This document shows, in pieces, positions 40,371-49,851 of a stretch of 64,000 nt of DNA. The notes under the pieces were generated by a model, which worked only from the letters and a program-made list of their open reading frames with translations, had not been told where the DNA came from and ran no database searches. The DNA comes from Apostichopus japonicus (Eukaryota > Echinodermata > Holothuroidea > Aspidochirotida > Stichopodidae). Each line of letters starts with the position of its first letter. The first letter of the stretch is position 1. The stretch covers positions 16,498,269 to 16,562,268 of the forward strand of contig NC_092572.1 in the NCBI RefSeq assembly GCF_037975245.1. Reading direction: 5' to 3'. Made by a program: the position numbers and the translations under genes.

Positions 40371-40512
40371 TGGTTCGAACCCCGGGTGATGACGTCTTTT
40401 ACAGCAAGTGCCTGCACGGGGAGCTGTAAGTATTAGTTAATCCACCTAATATCTCAGTCCATACAGTGGCGCGATGACGTCTTTTGCCGATCTTTTACAG
40501 CAAGTGCCTCCA

Positions 40513-40915
40513 CTAGATTGAAGTTTTCACTAGCTAAACGCTACCCATCACTGCATAGCCGACAAGTTGGCCTTTCATGGCACTATCAATTTTCCGTATC
40601 ATGACCATGTAGATTTTTGGCTTTCCGAGCCGGAACTTTTCGTCACTTGTAAACAAACCTCTTCACTGATTGGTAAACAAATTTCCTACGCTGCTCCGGG
40701 GAGGCCTAAAGGGGTTTAAAATTGCCTCAATCGACCAAATTTTCTCACCACATGTACTTCTATTCATGTTCTTCAACATGCAAGCCACAAAAAACTAGAC
40801 TATGATTGACAACAGGTCAAAAAAATGTTCTCCTGCTGCTTTTTTAGCACTTTTCCTGAAGTAGAACAATCGAGCGGATGGATATAGACTCTAATAGGAG
40901 TATGCCACCTGAAGG
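40513..40915 (-). mobile_element. TTAA-associated short DNA transposon, copy 1, cut by the satellite
   Basis: This is the reverse complement of the repeat at 46548-46993; both share, for example, the block around GATGGGTAGCGTTTAGCTAG. Its outer terminus reads CCTTCAGGTGGCATACTCC on the minus strand and abuts TTAA (40916-40919). The other terminus, about 55 bp in copy 2, is missing: at 40510-40513 the sequence passes directly into the last satellite unit. A TTAA target and CCTTC-type ends suggest a piggyBac- or Kolobok-like non-autonomous element (inference). No coding capacity. Confidence 0.75.
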
Positions 40916-40919
40916 TTAA

Positions 40920-41760
40920 GTGAAGCTACAGAGTACAGTATAGGCTATCTGTGACCCTGTAACTGGTAAATATTTATTTTTATGATTCATATTGTGTTAT
41001 TACCAATAGGGGTTCGTTGGAAGTTTTTTGAGCTTCAATGGTGTCCAATTTCATAGCATATAAAAGCATAAATTTGTAAACACGATATAGGGTATTGGAT
41101 GTAAAAGTACTTGAGCAGTGAGAAAGAATACAAATACATGTTGTTCGCGGAACTGGTCCACGCAAAAATAATTAGCCTCAATGCTTTTGTCACCCCAACT
41201 GTTAAGTTGTGAAAGGGATGTTTTGCAAAACCCAGCCTTATATTATACAGTTTTATTAGTTTAGTTTAGTTAAGTAGATAAAAAAATGGATCAGGAGGGA
41301 CACTTAAGTCCCCATCAAGGACCCTATAGAGAGAGGAAAAAAAAAACTGAAGGCACAAACACTCAGACCCGATTACATTAGTTTAGTCCAGGCTTACTCA
41401 ACATTTTAACATTAGGTCATACTGGTATACTCATAGCGTCATACAGGCTATCCGTACCAGATACAGAATGGTCAGAGATGTGTCTTTAATTGTGGCCATC
41501 AAATTTGAGCATGAATTTGAGGGGGAAAGAAGTATCTCTTCGATTATTCAGTAGGTTACAAGATTTTTCTAAAATCAATTCATTCATGGAAGTGCACAGA
41601 TCAATAAACATCACAGGGTGGACGGTAACGAGTATATGGTTGAGTCAAAATTATTTGACCCAGTACCATAGCCTATTAGTACTATTTGTATACAGTACAT
41701 TGTTTCAAATTATATATTAATATTGATCAACTTTTACCCATTTTTCTTTTTTTCTTTCAG
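40920..41760. other. Unannotated AT-rich region
   Basis: I see no convincing gene. Small features are a TTAGTTTAGTTTAG simple-repeat patch near 41256-41272, an A10 run near 41337-41346, and a pyrimidine tract ending TTTCTTTCAG at 41760 that looks like a 3' splice site. ORFs here are short and lack recognisable motifs. Confidence 0.6.
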
Positions 41761-41892
41761 TACATGAATATTTAGTATTTACATGAGAATCTGAATTCCT
41801 ACCCTGCTGTAAAAAGGTGTTTGAGGAAAAACAAAATTTGTTCAAATAGCTTTCAGAAGATGTATATGAATCAATTGAGAACAAAGTAAGAC

Positions 41893-42072
41893 ATGTTGCA
41901 GTCACTATTATCAGCAGCCAGAAAGGTTAAAAGTGAGTCTCAATGGCAGGATCTTTTCCAGAAGAATGCTGACCAGATTCCTCGAGTGAATGAACAGCAT
42001 GATGATGCTGAAGAATCCACTACATGTTACCAGCTAACTCTCAATAATATTGAAGCAATACATAAACCTGTG
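41893..42072 (+). other. Possible exon fragment ending at a GTAAGT donor
   Basis: An open frame from an ATG at 41893 encodes about 60 polar residues (it contains QWQDLFQKNADQIPRVNEQ) and ends at CCTGTG followed by GTAAGT at 42073. A second frame just upstream carries the motif EDVYESIENKVRHVA, so the coding signal may be split by a frameshift. A strong 3' splice-like tract lies upstream at 41741-41760, but every frame from that point meets a stop, so the true exon start is unclear. I do not recognise the protein. It could be a broken host or transposon exon. Confidence 0.25.
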
Positions 42073-42074
42073 GT

Positions 42075-42800
42075 AAGTATTACAGTGTACAATTATTTCT
42101 TTCTTTTGCCCTCTTTCCTTTATGTTTGTTAAAAATTCTGTAACCGTCTAGACAGTTCTTTTCTGCCACACTGTCCCTAATGAGTAGCAACTTTATAATC
42201 TGACATCACATTTGATTATAACATATTAAAAGCCAACAATGTTATTTCAGGACTAGAGTGCAGTACATGCAGGCTTCACAATCTGGGATATTTACTGGCT
42301 AAATATAATATTGATTTTGCTGTGTGCCAGAAGAGAAATGATGCCCTGTCATTTTTCTTCAAAAAATTCAAATTATCCTTTCCCTCTTGCAACAATTCAA
42401 GACAAAAGGAAGTTGAATTTTGTTTTTAGCCTGTAAATTTATCATGCACTGACAAGTTTTAGCAAGCAGCTAAAATTGTGAAATTCTTTGCCTGATGTGC
42501 ATGTATGTAGACCATGGCCCAATCACTTAGAATATGCTTGTGATAGCGTATCAGGTGGAAACATGCACTTCCATGGATGCCTGTTGTATATATTTTACAG
42601 AACTAGCTATCACTTTCATCAATAAAATATATAGTTTTCAAAGCTTTCAAGCTTTCATACTAAAATATGTAATGCCTTAGATCTGCGTCACAAGGCTGGA
42701 ATTTTGACGGGCAAAGAAATGGAGAAAGCAAATCACAAACAAGAGAATGTCAGTAATGTCATGTATATAAAAGATGTTTCCCAAAAGTCTTTCAAACTGC
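42075..42800. other. Unannotated region left of the Penelope-like fragment
   Basis: AT-rich sequence without a supportable gene. Part of the right end, from about 42650, may be decayed upstream pol sequence of the Penelope-like element that becomes readable at 42802. Confidence 0.4.
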
Positions 42801-42801
42801 T

Positions 42802-43365
42802 GGAACAAAAGCAAAAACCATGAAACACACAATAATCACCCCTACTAGACCATCGGAAGATCAACAAATTTACCTAAAAGTACCATTTGTGAATGAGAAC
42901 ATAGAACGGTAGACCCTGGCAACAATCAGCAGATTGGGCATTACAAATCTGAGAACACACTTCATGACTAGGTAATCCATCAGCGAGTCTGTTTTCCGCG
43001 CCACGTGACAAACAGGGTTGCCGACCCAACTGCAACCCCTTCAAAATCGCTGTAAAGAATAATATCTGTTTAGCCAAAAACTGTGTCTACAAGATTAAAT
43101 GCAATCTTTGCTCGTCTACATACATCGGCGAAACGGGATGCACCATTGGAACGAGAATGAAAGAACATCTACGTATGACTAAACAGACCATATACACTCA
43201 TTTACAAACTCACAATATAAATCAAAAATCTGGAGAAAATATCAATTGCAAATCCTACATCACAACTTACCGAATACCAGTGAAAGAAAAATAATCGAAG
43301 CCCTTACCATTAAAGCCAGTAATAACTTAATGAATGGCTGTGCTGGACGTCAATTGGATATTTAA
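42802..43365 (+). pseudogene. Penelope-like retroelement pol C-terminus with GIY-YIG domain, broken
   Basis: The plus strand reads a linker containing YLKVPFVNENIER. It then passes through stops and a frame change into a cysteine-bearing segment (GCRPNCNPFK, NICLAKNCVYKIKCNLC) and STYIGETG, the GIY-YIG nuclease core, followed by GTRMKEHLRMTK and THLQTHN. The frame stops near 43297. A shifted frame then continues ERKIIEALTIKASNNLMNGC and ends QLDI-stop at 43365, the usual ending of such proteins. Penelope-like elements pair a reverse transcriptase with this endonuclease for target-primed integration. This copy is 5' truncated or unreadable upstream and cannot make a full protein. It lies in opposite orientation to the gypsy remnant on its right. 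Confidence 0.75.
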
Positions 43366-43593
43366 GCTTTTCACATCTTGCTGGTCCGTCTGTGCGCTCC
43401 GAATACAGTTTGTTCGCTGGTGCGTTTCAGCTCAGGGGGATTGGTTTTAAAGTTTTTACTTATATACACAGAGTCGGTAGTTTGCACCTCATTCTTTGAT
43501 AATGCCTTAACCGGCGAAATATTGGAACATACAGCTTTGTATACTTTCTTACTGTGCTTGTTGAAGTCTCATTTTCTACAATTCAATATACAT
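43366..43593 (+). mobile_element. 3' flank of the Penelope-like element
   Basis: Non-coding sequence directly after the pol stop, extending to the point where gypsy RT coding (minus strand) begins. It contains a TTCTTTGATAATGCCTTAACCGGCGAAATATTGG-like tail whose style resembles 3' ends of Penelope-like elements. The ORF on this strand has no recognisable domain. The exact end of the element is uncertain. Confidence 0.45.
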
Positions 43594-43895
43594 ATCTTCT
43601 AAGGTAGGCATCGGATAGTGGCTGCGCATGAGACTCTTGTTTAGGTCTCTGGGGTCGATACATATTCTCATTTTCCCCGGCTTTACCACAGTCACTAGAC
43701 TGGAGACCTAGGGGGTTGGCTCTGAAACTGGCTTTATGATGTTTTGTTTCACAAGCCTATCTAATTCTGCTTTGAGGTTGTCTCGGATTGCCACAGGGAA
43801 CCTACGGGGTGGATGAACTACAGGTACTGCATTGGGATCTAGCTGTAGTTTATATTCCCCTTCTAGTTGACCTATGCCCTCAAAAACATCATTGT
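43594..43895 (-). pseudogene. Ty3/gypsy reverse transcriptase N-terminal fragment
   Basis: Read from 43895 leftward, the minus strand gives DVFEGIGQLEGEYKLQLDP, VVHPPRRFPVAIRDNLKAEL, then VTVVKPGKMRICIDPRDLN and YPMPTLED. This is the typical start of a gypsy reverse transcriptase. A TAG replaces the expected tryptophan after EPT, and another stop lies near the start. The frame is lost at about 43594, before the catalytic YxDD region, where the Penelope-like element joins. The rest of RT, RNase H and integrase are not visible. Confidence 0.85.
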
Positions 43896-43899
43896 ACTC

Positions 43900-44335
43900 C
43901 TAGTACAGGTTTTCAACATTAGTAATTTGCCCCTCCTTCACAACTTTGACGTTTTTACCATCATTTGCATTCATGATCGCATTGACGCCTAGTGGTTTGG
44001 CAATGTTTTCATGTCTAACTTCTATGAGACCCATCTGCTGGATCGCTTTGCTGCCCAGCAGAGGGATTGCAATATCATTGTCAACAATCACAAACTCCGG
44101 TATTTCTTTCCATTTTTGGGGTTCACCAATTTTAGTTTGCATTTACCATTTGGCTTTGACGTACTCTCATTGTACATGATAATACCTGGCTAGTTTGCTT
44201 AATGTTATGCTTACCTAGTTTCTTCATAACTGAACTTAGTAAGATGTTGCAGGTTGCCCCGCTATCAATTTGAAAAGTGACTCTTACTTCATCTATACTC
44301 ATGTCAGCGTAAATGTGACTTTGTTGCTTATAGTT
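43900..44335 (-). pseudogene. Ty3/gypsy aspartic protease region, frameshifted
   Basis: The minus strand from about 44335 reads SHIYADMSIDEVRVTFQIDS followed by GATCNILLSSVMKKLGKHN. The DSGA active site lies at 44256-44267. A frame change leads to IMYNESTSKPNGKCKLKLVN, and another to PEFVIVDNDIAIPLLGSKAI (minus ORF 44142-43900), the usual C-terminal part of gypsy protease and linker to RT. Gypsy protease cleaves the Gag-Pol polyprotein. At least two frameshifts make this copy inactive. It sits between gag and RT in the expected order. Confidence 0.85.
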
Positions 44336-44338
44336 AAT

Positions 44339-45259
44339 TTAGTTTATATTGTTCTCTGTCTTTGGAGGAGTGAGCAGGTTCACCGTATTGACGTCCTCGA
44401 AGTCATCATCTGAGAGGGACTCGGAGGAACTGTCGCCAACGTTGGACACACCTTCCGCTACAGCATTTACCCACGGTTTCCGTTTCATTTTGCCCCTTTT
44501 GGGTCCACTCCGTTGGGATCCGCTCGCTGACGCTTTGCGTGTAGCTGTTCTGCATTGAGCTGCAAAATGGTTCTTCCTGTCGCATTTGGAACAGGTCTTT
44601 CCATATGCAGGACACTGGTACTTCCCAAAGACGTGTCTGTTCCCACGGTACTTGCATTTCTGAAGTCTGTCGTCTTGCCCGCTTTGTCGGAGCGCGTGCA
44701 CCTCTGTTTTGGTCTCGATGGTCCTTATCCTTTCTCTGGATAGTTCCGCCGACTGGCACATATCCTCGCATGATTTCATGGTAAGTTTCTGTGCCCGTAG
44801 TAATCGCTCTCTGAGTGCCGAATTTGTGATACCACACACGATCCTATCCTGGACAAGCGGGTCATGCAATGATTCAAAGTTATATGTTTGTGCCAGGACT
44901 TTGAGTTCAGTGATGTATCTGTCCAACTGCTCCCCTGGCTCCTGAAATCTCGTGAAGAATTTGTATCTTTCTACAGTTTCATTTTGCTTTGGGTTGCAGT
45001 AGGCATCAAAGAGTGTGAGGAGCTCTCCAATTTTCGGGGAAACATCAGCAGCGCCTGCAGCTGGTACCGGTTTTATAGTCTCATATATCTCACGTCCGGT
45101 AGTGCCCATAAGATAGAGGCACATTTTTCCTTTAACTTATCATCTTTGTCAGACATTGCCAGTTCTGCATATCTTGAATTCTTCTTTCCAGTGTTGCCAT
45201 CTGCTTGCCAGTTTGGGAGAAGCAAAATCAATCTTCTCTGGTGGGGGAACTTTATCCAT
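44339..45259 (-). pseudogene. Ty3/gypsy Gag with CCHC zinc knuckle, frameshifted
   Basis: The likely start is ATG at 45259 (MDKVPPPEKIDFASPKLASR, then WQHWKEEFKI). Two frame changes, near 45180 and 45115, lead to the 261-codon frame 45124-44339. That frame contains the capsid-like part (CLYLMGTTGREIYETI; RYKFFTRFQEPGEQLDRYIT; DRIVCGITNSALRERLL). Around residues 157-191 there are two zinc-knuckle blocks. The second, CSKCDRKNHFAAQC, is a complete CX2CX4HX4C. The first has R where its second cysteine should be (CKYRGNRH). A basic and then an acidic serine-rich tail follow. Gag packages element RNA; this copy needs two frame corrections and is a pseudogene. Confidence 0.88.
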
Positions 45260-45768
45260 ACTGTTATTGTAACTCGCGATCTTTTGGCAGAATTTAATTT
45301 CAGGAATCGTCTGAATGTTAATTTTAATTCTCCAATGTGTACACGGTTTTGTATTGTACCGGTACGTACAGTAACGCGATTGTTTTCTTTTCTTATTTTC
45401 ACCTCACCAGACTGTTGTTTCACAAGGCTTTACTACTGTATTATCACCGTGCTGCAGTGTGTTCCCCTTCGTTGCATTATGAACTAGTCGAACACAGTTA
45501 TATCTTACTGTTATAGTTTAGCGTACAATCTGCAGTTCCTTTCTTTGCTTACCACATCATACTGCATTCTACGTTGCGTCTTGGATTACTGTACTGTTTT
45601 ATCGCATAGTCCTATACATACGATACTGTGTATGCTATTCTAACGGTGCATTCGCATAGCTGAATCTTAACGAATTGCTGACTAATTCACGGTGATATTC
45701 GGGTGATCAGTCCTTCGAATCTCGCAAGAATGGTCCTCAAAATTATCTTAAGTTTACTTCTGACACCA
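45260..45768 (-). mobile_element. Gypsy 5' untranslated leader and primer-binding site
   Basis: This is the leader between LTR and gag on the minus strand. TGGTGTCAGAAGT (minus strand, from 45768) directly follows an LTR-like ...CTGAAACA end. It begins with the TGG expected of a site complementary to a tRNA 3' CCA end, and the same sequence is common as a primer-binding site in animal gypsy elements. No other gene is seen. Confidence 0.7.
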
Positions 45769-45962
45769 TGTTTCAGTTTGTGGCCGTCGAGCGTGTCGTA
45801 TAAAGAATATAGGAGGCGATCATTTATTTAGTTACAGACTTGGTTTATTATTGTACTTCAGTAGCCATACTCAATGGAGTGCACAGACTCGTAGTGTGTA
45901 ATATGAAGAGCAAGTACGGTAGCTCATATTGATTAGCTACATAAATGTACTTGTCACACAGT
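45769..45962 (-). mobile_element. Putative gypsy 5' LTR (short)
   Basis: The minus strand from about 45962 (TGTGACAAGTACATT) to 45769 (CTGAAACA) is about 190 bp. It starts TG, ends CA and contains AATAAA signals. Its right boundary is inferred from the primer-binding site position and its left boundary from the TG. No second LTR was found in the window, so the start is uncertain. Confidence 0.5.
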
Positions 45963-46543
45963 GAGGCTGTGGTTTACAAATCCTGATGATCCAGTTTTGG
46001 CAAAGAACACCTTCAATTCTCTTCTCTTATTCTTAGTAACTTAACAGTTGCACTGGAGTGACATGCAATTATCAGTTTAACATGTTCCAAACAGTTCAGG
46101 AATACATTGGGGTATGTCCTGTAGGTCAGTTTGGGAGGAATCAGCTGAGCTAAACAAAAGTAGTTTTCATCACTTTTCAGAGCCAGAGACAAAAAAACCC
46201 TCCCTGCTGACCTTTCTCTGGATGACGTTTCTGCAGGTAGGGCAAGCCAGACCAAGTGGACTGTGATCAGGGATACCAATACAACCTGCAGGAATCATAG
46301 ATGCACCAAATTGGTCAAGCTTATCAAAATTGGTGACTGGAAATGTTGTTGCAGACGTAGACCTGGTTACTGCTTACACAGTATTGCTCATATGTATTTA
46401 CACACTGCACCTTGCATACTGAAATCTCTGAAAAGACATCTTTATGGACCTAAAATGATAATTGCATAGAATTTTGTTGTGGTTTATATTGTGACGACTA
46501 TAAAAAGTATCATATTGGTATTAAAAAAAAAATCATCTCTCAC
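45963..46543. other. Unannotated region
   Basis: No recognisable coding domain, RNA gene or repeat. Two overlapping ORFs on opposite strands (to 46279 and from 46263) lack known motifs and look accidental. Confidence 0.5.
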
Positions 46544-46547
46544 TTAA

Positions 46548-46993
46548 GATGGCATACTCCTATTAGAGTCTATAGCAGTCCGCTTTATTGTTCTCCTTCA
46601 AGAAAAGTGCCAAAAAGCAGCAGGGGAACATCTTTTGTGACCTGTTATCAATCATGATCTAGTTTTTGTGGCTTGCATGTTGAAGAGCATGAATGGAAGT
46701 ACATGTAGTGAGGAAATTGTGTCAATTGAGGCCATTTCAGACCCCTTTAAGGCCTGCCAGGAACAGCGTAGGAACACCGAGTGAAGAGGTTTGTTTACAA
46801 GTGACAAAAACTTCCGGCTCGGATAGCAAACAATCTACATGGTCATGATACGGAAAATTGATGGTGCCGTAAAAGGCTAACTTGACAGCTATCTGGTGAT
46901 GGGTAGCGTTTAGCTAGTGAAAACTTCTATCTAGACTTAGTGATTTAGTGTGTAAGTCAATGGGGCTTTTAATGGGCGTATGCTACCTGAAGG
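46548..46993 (+). mobile_element. TTAA-associated short DNA transposon, copy 2 (near full length)
   Basis: It starts after TTAA (46544-46547) with GATGGCATACTCCTATTAGAG and ends GTATGCTACCTGAAGG. The reverse complement of the right end, CCTTCAGGTAGCATACGCCC, matches the left terminus well enough to be an imperfect inverted repeat. Length is about 446 bp and there is no coding capacity. It is the most complete of the five family members and serves as the reference for aligning the others. Confidence 0.75.
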
Positions 46994-47500
46994 ATTCTTG
47001 CCAGGTTTGTTACTGTTTTATTAAGTTTTTAGATGGACAAGAGTTCACTCTTGTAGCTACATAGTGATTCCAAACACAACCTTTGATTCAAGTCCTACAA
47101 TTCTTCCATATCAGAAAGACCTATAGGGTCGTCCCCACATCCATTGCTTGTCTCTCTGTGAGCCATCATAGCACTGTGATAGGCCCTTAATAGGGCTTGC
47201 AAATTAACTAACCTGTTTCCTGTAGATTCTGCAAACATGGTTTGTTGTGACTGAGTTGAAAATATCTCATGTCCTTTATCTGCTGGGTTAATTACTCTCT
47301 CATACTCTTCCTTGCCGAGCCTTCTATAAGCAGGTTTGCAAGAGGAATTAGTTGCCATATCTGTATCAGAAGAGCTAGGAATATCACCAGTGCAATTGGC
47401 ATCAGCTTCAGCAGCTGTTCAAGCAGTAAAGCCAAACCTGTTACCTGGCTTGAAGGTTGTTGCATGCCTATCAAACATGCCTTTCCTTCTACCCATTCTT
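46994..47500 (-). pseudogene. Mutator-like transposase N-terminal remnant, copy A
   Basis: The minus strand reads TTFKPGNRFGFTA-stop-TAAEADANCTGDIPSSS and continues into an 87-codon frame (47358-47095) with KPAYRRLGKEEYERVINPAD, NLQALLRAYHSAMMAHRE and IGLSDMEEL. The KPGNRFGFTA and DANCTGD blocks recur in copy C at 58.7-58.9 kb, which continues into transposase-core sequence. Copy A keeps an internal part that copy C has lost. N-terminal segments of this style precede the core in animal Mutator-like transposases (family assignment from memory). The stop and the missing catalytic part mean it is inactive. Confidence 0.6.
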
Positions 47501-47818
47501 CTAAATACTAATCAGTTTTTATCCTTAAAATATACCAATTTTCCAGTGACGCATTCACTAGTTTTGTTTGTAAGCATTTAATTGGAAGTCTAAGCAGTTG
47601 AATAGCTGCACATAGAATGATACAAGACAAGACTTATGCTGAGAAACTAGTCAATATGATTGACTACAACTAGTTTGGAATGTTGTTTGAACAGCTCCCT
47701 CATTCTAGATCTGGTCACAGCTAATAGCTCTCCTGAGTATTTTTTGCACCAAAATCTGACAAAATACCTTTGAAAAGCAGTGCCAAAGTAACAAGTAACT
47801 TTTTCTCTTTCACTTTAG

Positions 47819-47907
47819 AGCCACAGCTAAGGGCGCATGCTTACTGGATGCTGGGAGTGATAAAATTTTCAGAGGGAAGAAGGCCAACCAAGTTTCCACC
47901 AGAAGGG
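47819..47907 (+). other. Exon-like 89-bp segment, copy A
   Basis: The tract TTTTCTCTTTCACTTTAG ends at 47818 and GTAAGTAG begins at 47908. The 89 bp between them have one fully open frame containing RAHAYWMLGVIKFSEGRRPT and KFPPEG. I do not recognise the protein. The partner at 52873-52961 has the same length, splice signals and frame with one K-to-T change, which suggests a real exon copied by duplication. Whether it belongs to a host gene or a transposon gene is unclear. Confidence 0.5.
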
Positions 47908-48223
47908 GTAAGTAGCACCAAACTGAGGGACCGTGCTTAAAACACATTGTGTGGACCCAAGAACAATTTAGACATTCAGTAGATGCCTGTCATGCTGATG
48001 GAATGACTTCTTATCACACTAGGGAATATGTCAATCATTGGGCTCTCACTTGTTTAAAGTTCAGTACTGTATTATTCATATAGACTGTACAACATGTGTG
48101 AGACACCATATGAAGATTCACCCAATAGACAGAGATACACAGAAATGATGTAAGTCACAACTTCTGAAACTATCATAAAAATGAGGTTTAATGTGGAGTT
48201 TAAATATCTCAGCTGTTACTTAA

Positions 48224-48556
48224 GGTGGCATACTCCTATTAGCATCTATATCAACCTGCACAAGTGTTCTCCTTCAGGAAAAGTTCCAAAGAGCAACAGG
48301 AGAACATCTTTTTTTATATCTTATCAATTAGGATCTGGTTTTCTTGGTTTGGCTGTTATGGAGCATGAATGGATGTACAAGTGGTACAAAGATTGGGTCA
48401 GTTGAGGCAAATTTAGACCACTTTAGGCCTCCCTGGAGCAGCATATGAACATTGTTTACTGCTGAGTAAAGAGGTTTGTTTACAAGTGAGGAAAATTTCA
48501 AGCTCTCATAGCAAACAAAAAGTCTGCACAGTCATGATAAAGAAACTTGAGGTTCA
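48224..48556 (+). mobile_element. TTAA-associated short DNA transposon, copy 3 (3' truncated)
   Basis: It begins after TTAA (48220-48223) with GGTGGCATACTCCTATTAGC and follows copy 2 through the GAGGTTTGTTTACAAGTGAG and GCACAGTCATGAT blocks. Similarity is lost after about 48556, so the right terminus is missing. It lies within duplicated block A. Confidence 0.7.
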
Positions 48557-49850
48557 AATGAATGTGATAAATTAATTAGAATAAACCAAAAGCAAATAGA
48601 ATAAAGGGTAATTTAAACCAAGAAATACTGCACGACGCAACTCACATGCATACCTGTAAATGTTACCCACGCTCGACGACACATACAACACTGACACGCA
48701 ACTGGAAACACAGCATCACACGCATTAAAACAATCAAAGACCATTAACAGGGTGTACTGCTGAGTTTCTGGAGAAAGATTGTAAAACAAACCACCTGCTG
48801 CTGAAGAAACAAAGTCTAAACATTCAAGAGTTCTGCTGCCTCCATTGGTCTTTATTATAACTTTCTGTCAAATATCATTGGAGATATGGATATTTTGGCT
48901 TCCAGATTAAAGGTACAAAGCCAACATGTCTGGGAGGTAAATGCTCCTAAAAAGGTCAATGCCCGTTCACTGATGCACATATTATATGACATCACGGTCA
49001 CGCCAATACATGTGTCCAAATGCTTCAAAGCATGCCTTTTTTTTCTTTGTTGATGTTGGATCTGGAAAATAACCATTTCATCCTTAATTAAAAGTCTTGA
49101 ATTTTAATATATCAACACTGAGGGAACCCTGAAGGATTGATAATCCAACACAATCGTAGAATAGAAAAGGTGAGGGATTTCTCAACCAAGGCTTCCTATA
49201 CAATTGAGTTTTCTCCTGGCATCTTGAATCCAGTGTAATAACCATTGGCTGGAAACTCACTTCTGATTCTTTGGACTGCACATGATGGTAGCACAACCCT
49301 GACGTGTCTTGCTAGGATCCCCCAGCACCTTTGAACCTGTTGACCGTAGGCTATGTATCTGTACTGTACTGCCTAAAAAAAAATATTGAAAGTTCAAAAT
49401 GTATTAATGTTGGCCCATGATGTCCACAATAACAAGCAGGGATACAATGTACAGTTATGGTTACATTTGTTGTGAATTTACACCTTCCATATTTCATGAA
49501 ACATTCTTTTGTTCAGACAATTGATTTGCAAAACTCCAGGCCTAAGTACTAGCCTAGCAATAATGAGTATAAAATGACACATATGCCTACCTAACATGGC
49601 TGCATAATGCAGCTTACGTCCCGAGCCAAACTTTCAGTATGCAACCAACACTACTACTACTAGTAGTACTATGCACCATACTGTACATGTATGAATACAT
49701 AGCCAACACACAGTACATATGGGTTGTAAGGATTCTATGGTTGTAAGTCACCGTAACACAACTCACAATATGGTTAAGGCAGTTCCGTGAATTCCAACCA
49801 CACATGCACAAAATGGACTGGATTTTGTTTGCTTCATTACTAAATTCTTA
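48557..49850. other. Unannotated region
   Basis: AT-rich, with only short ORFs and no recognisable domain. A TACTACTACTAGTAGTA palindromic patch lies near 49650-49670. I see no RNA gene or terminal-repeat structure. Confidence 0.5.
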
Positions 49851-49851
49851 C

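Larger units (their letters stand above)
1..40509 (+). repeat. Satellite array, 165/154-bp tRNA-like units, about 250 copies
   Basis: Head-to-tail units start at 1, 166, 331, 496, 650, 815 and so on. The long form (L) is 165 bp. The short form (S) is 154 bp and lacks GCCGATCTTTT after GACGTCTTTT. All units face the same way and no foreign DNA interrupts them. Each has stops in all six frames, so no ORF of 60 codons exists here. Units are almost identical: apart from the L/S indel and a common C/T difference (GAACCCCGGG or GAACCTCGGG) I saw only about a dozen isolated changes, for example at 537-539, 2135, 8436, 11109, 18841, 20214, 24468, 24779 and 37966. The array begins before the window. 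It ends in a truncated unit in which a GATG microhomology (40473-40476) joins two parts of the unit. The role is unknown; centromeric or heterochromatic satellite, or a tandem RNA-gene array, are both possible. Confidence 0.98.
47485..48560 (+). repeat. Duplicated block, copy A (partner 52525-53400)
   Basis: From TACCCATTCTTC through the TTAA-associated element, this stretch matches 52525-53400 closely. Examples are CAGTTTTTATCCTTAAAATA and GCAGTTGAATAGCTGCACAT. Both copies contain the 89-bp exon-like segment and the same short transposon at the same place, so the insertion predates the duplication. About 70 bp just before the short transposon are also shared with 59627-59701. Confidence 0.85.

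Noticed and set aside
1-40509. CRISPR-like array
   Set aside because: The units are contiguous near-identical monomers with no unique spacers; this is satellite DNA.
40501-40521. Terminal exon with a stop codon closing a microexon gene (the last cassette reads QVPPLD-stop)
   Set aside because: From about 40513 the sequence belongs to a transposon copy, so the stop is a by-product of the junction.
41256-41275. Interstitial telomere repeat (TTAGT)n
   Set aside because: Only three imperfect pentamers, not the animal TTAGGG motif.
44349-45487. Plus-strand ORFs across the gypsy region
   Set aside because: They are antisense shadows of gag, without motifs of their own.
48670-48690. Second gypsy LTR suggested by a shared GTCGAGCGTG
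   Set aside because: Only about 10 bp match the 45.8-kb LTR; chance is the simpler explanation.
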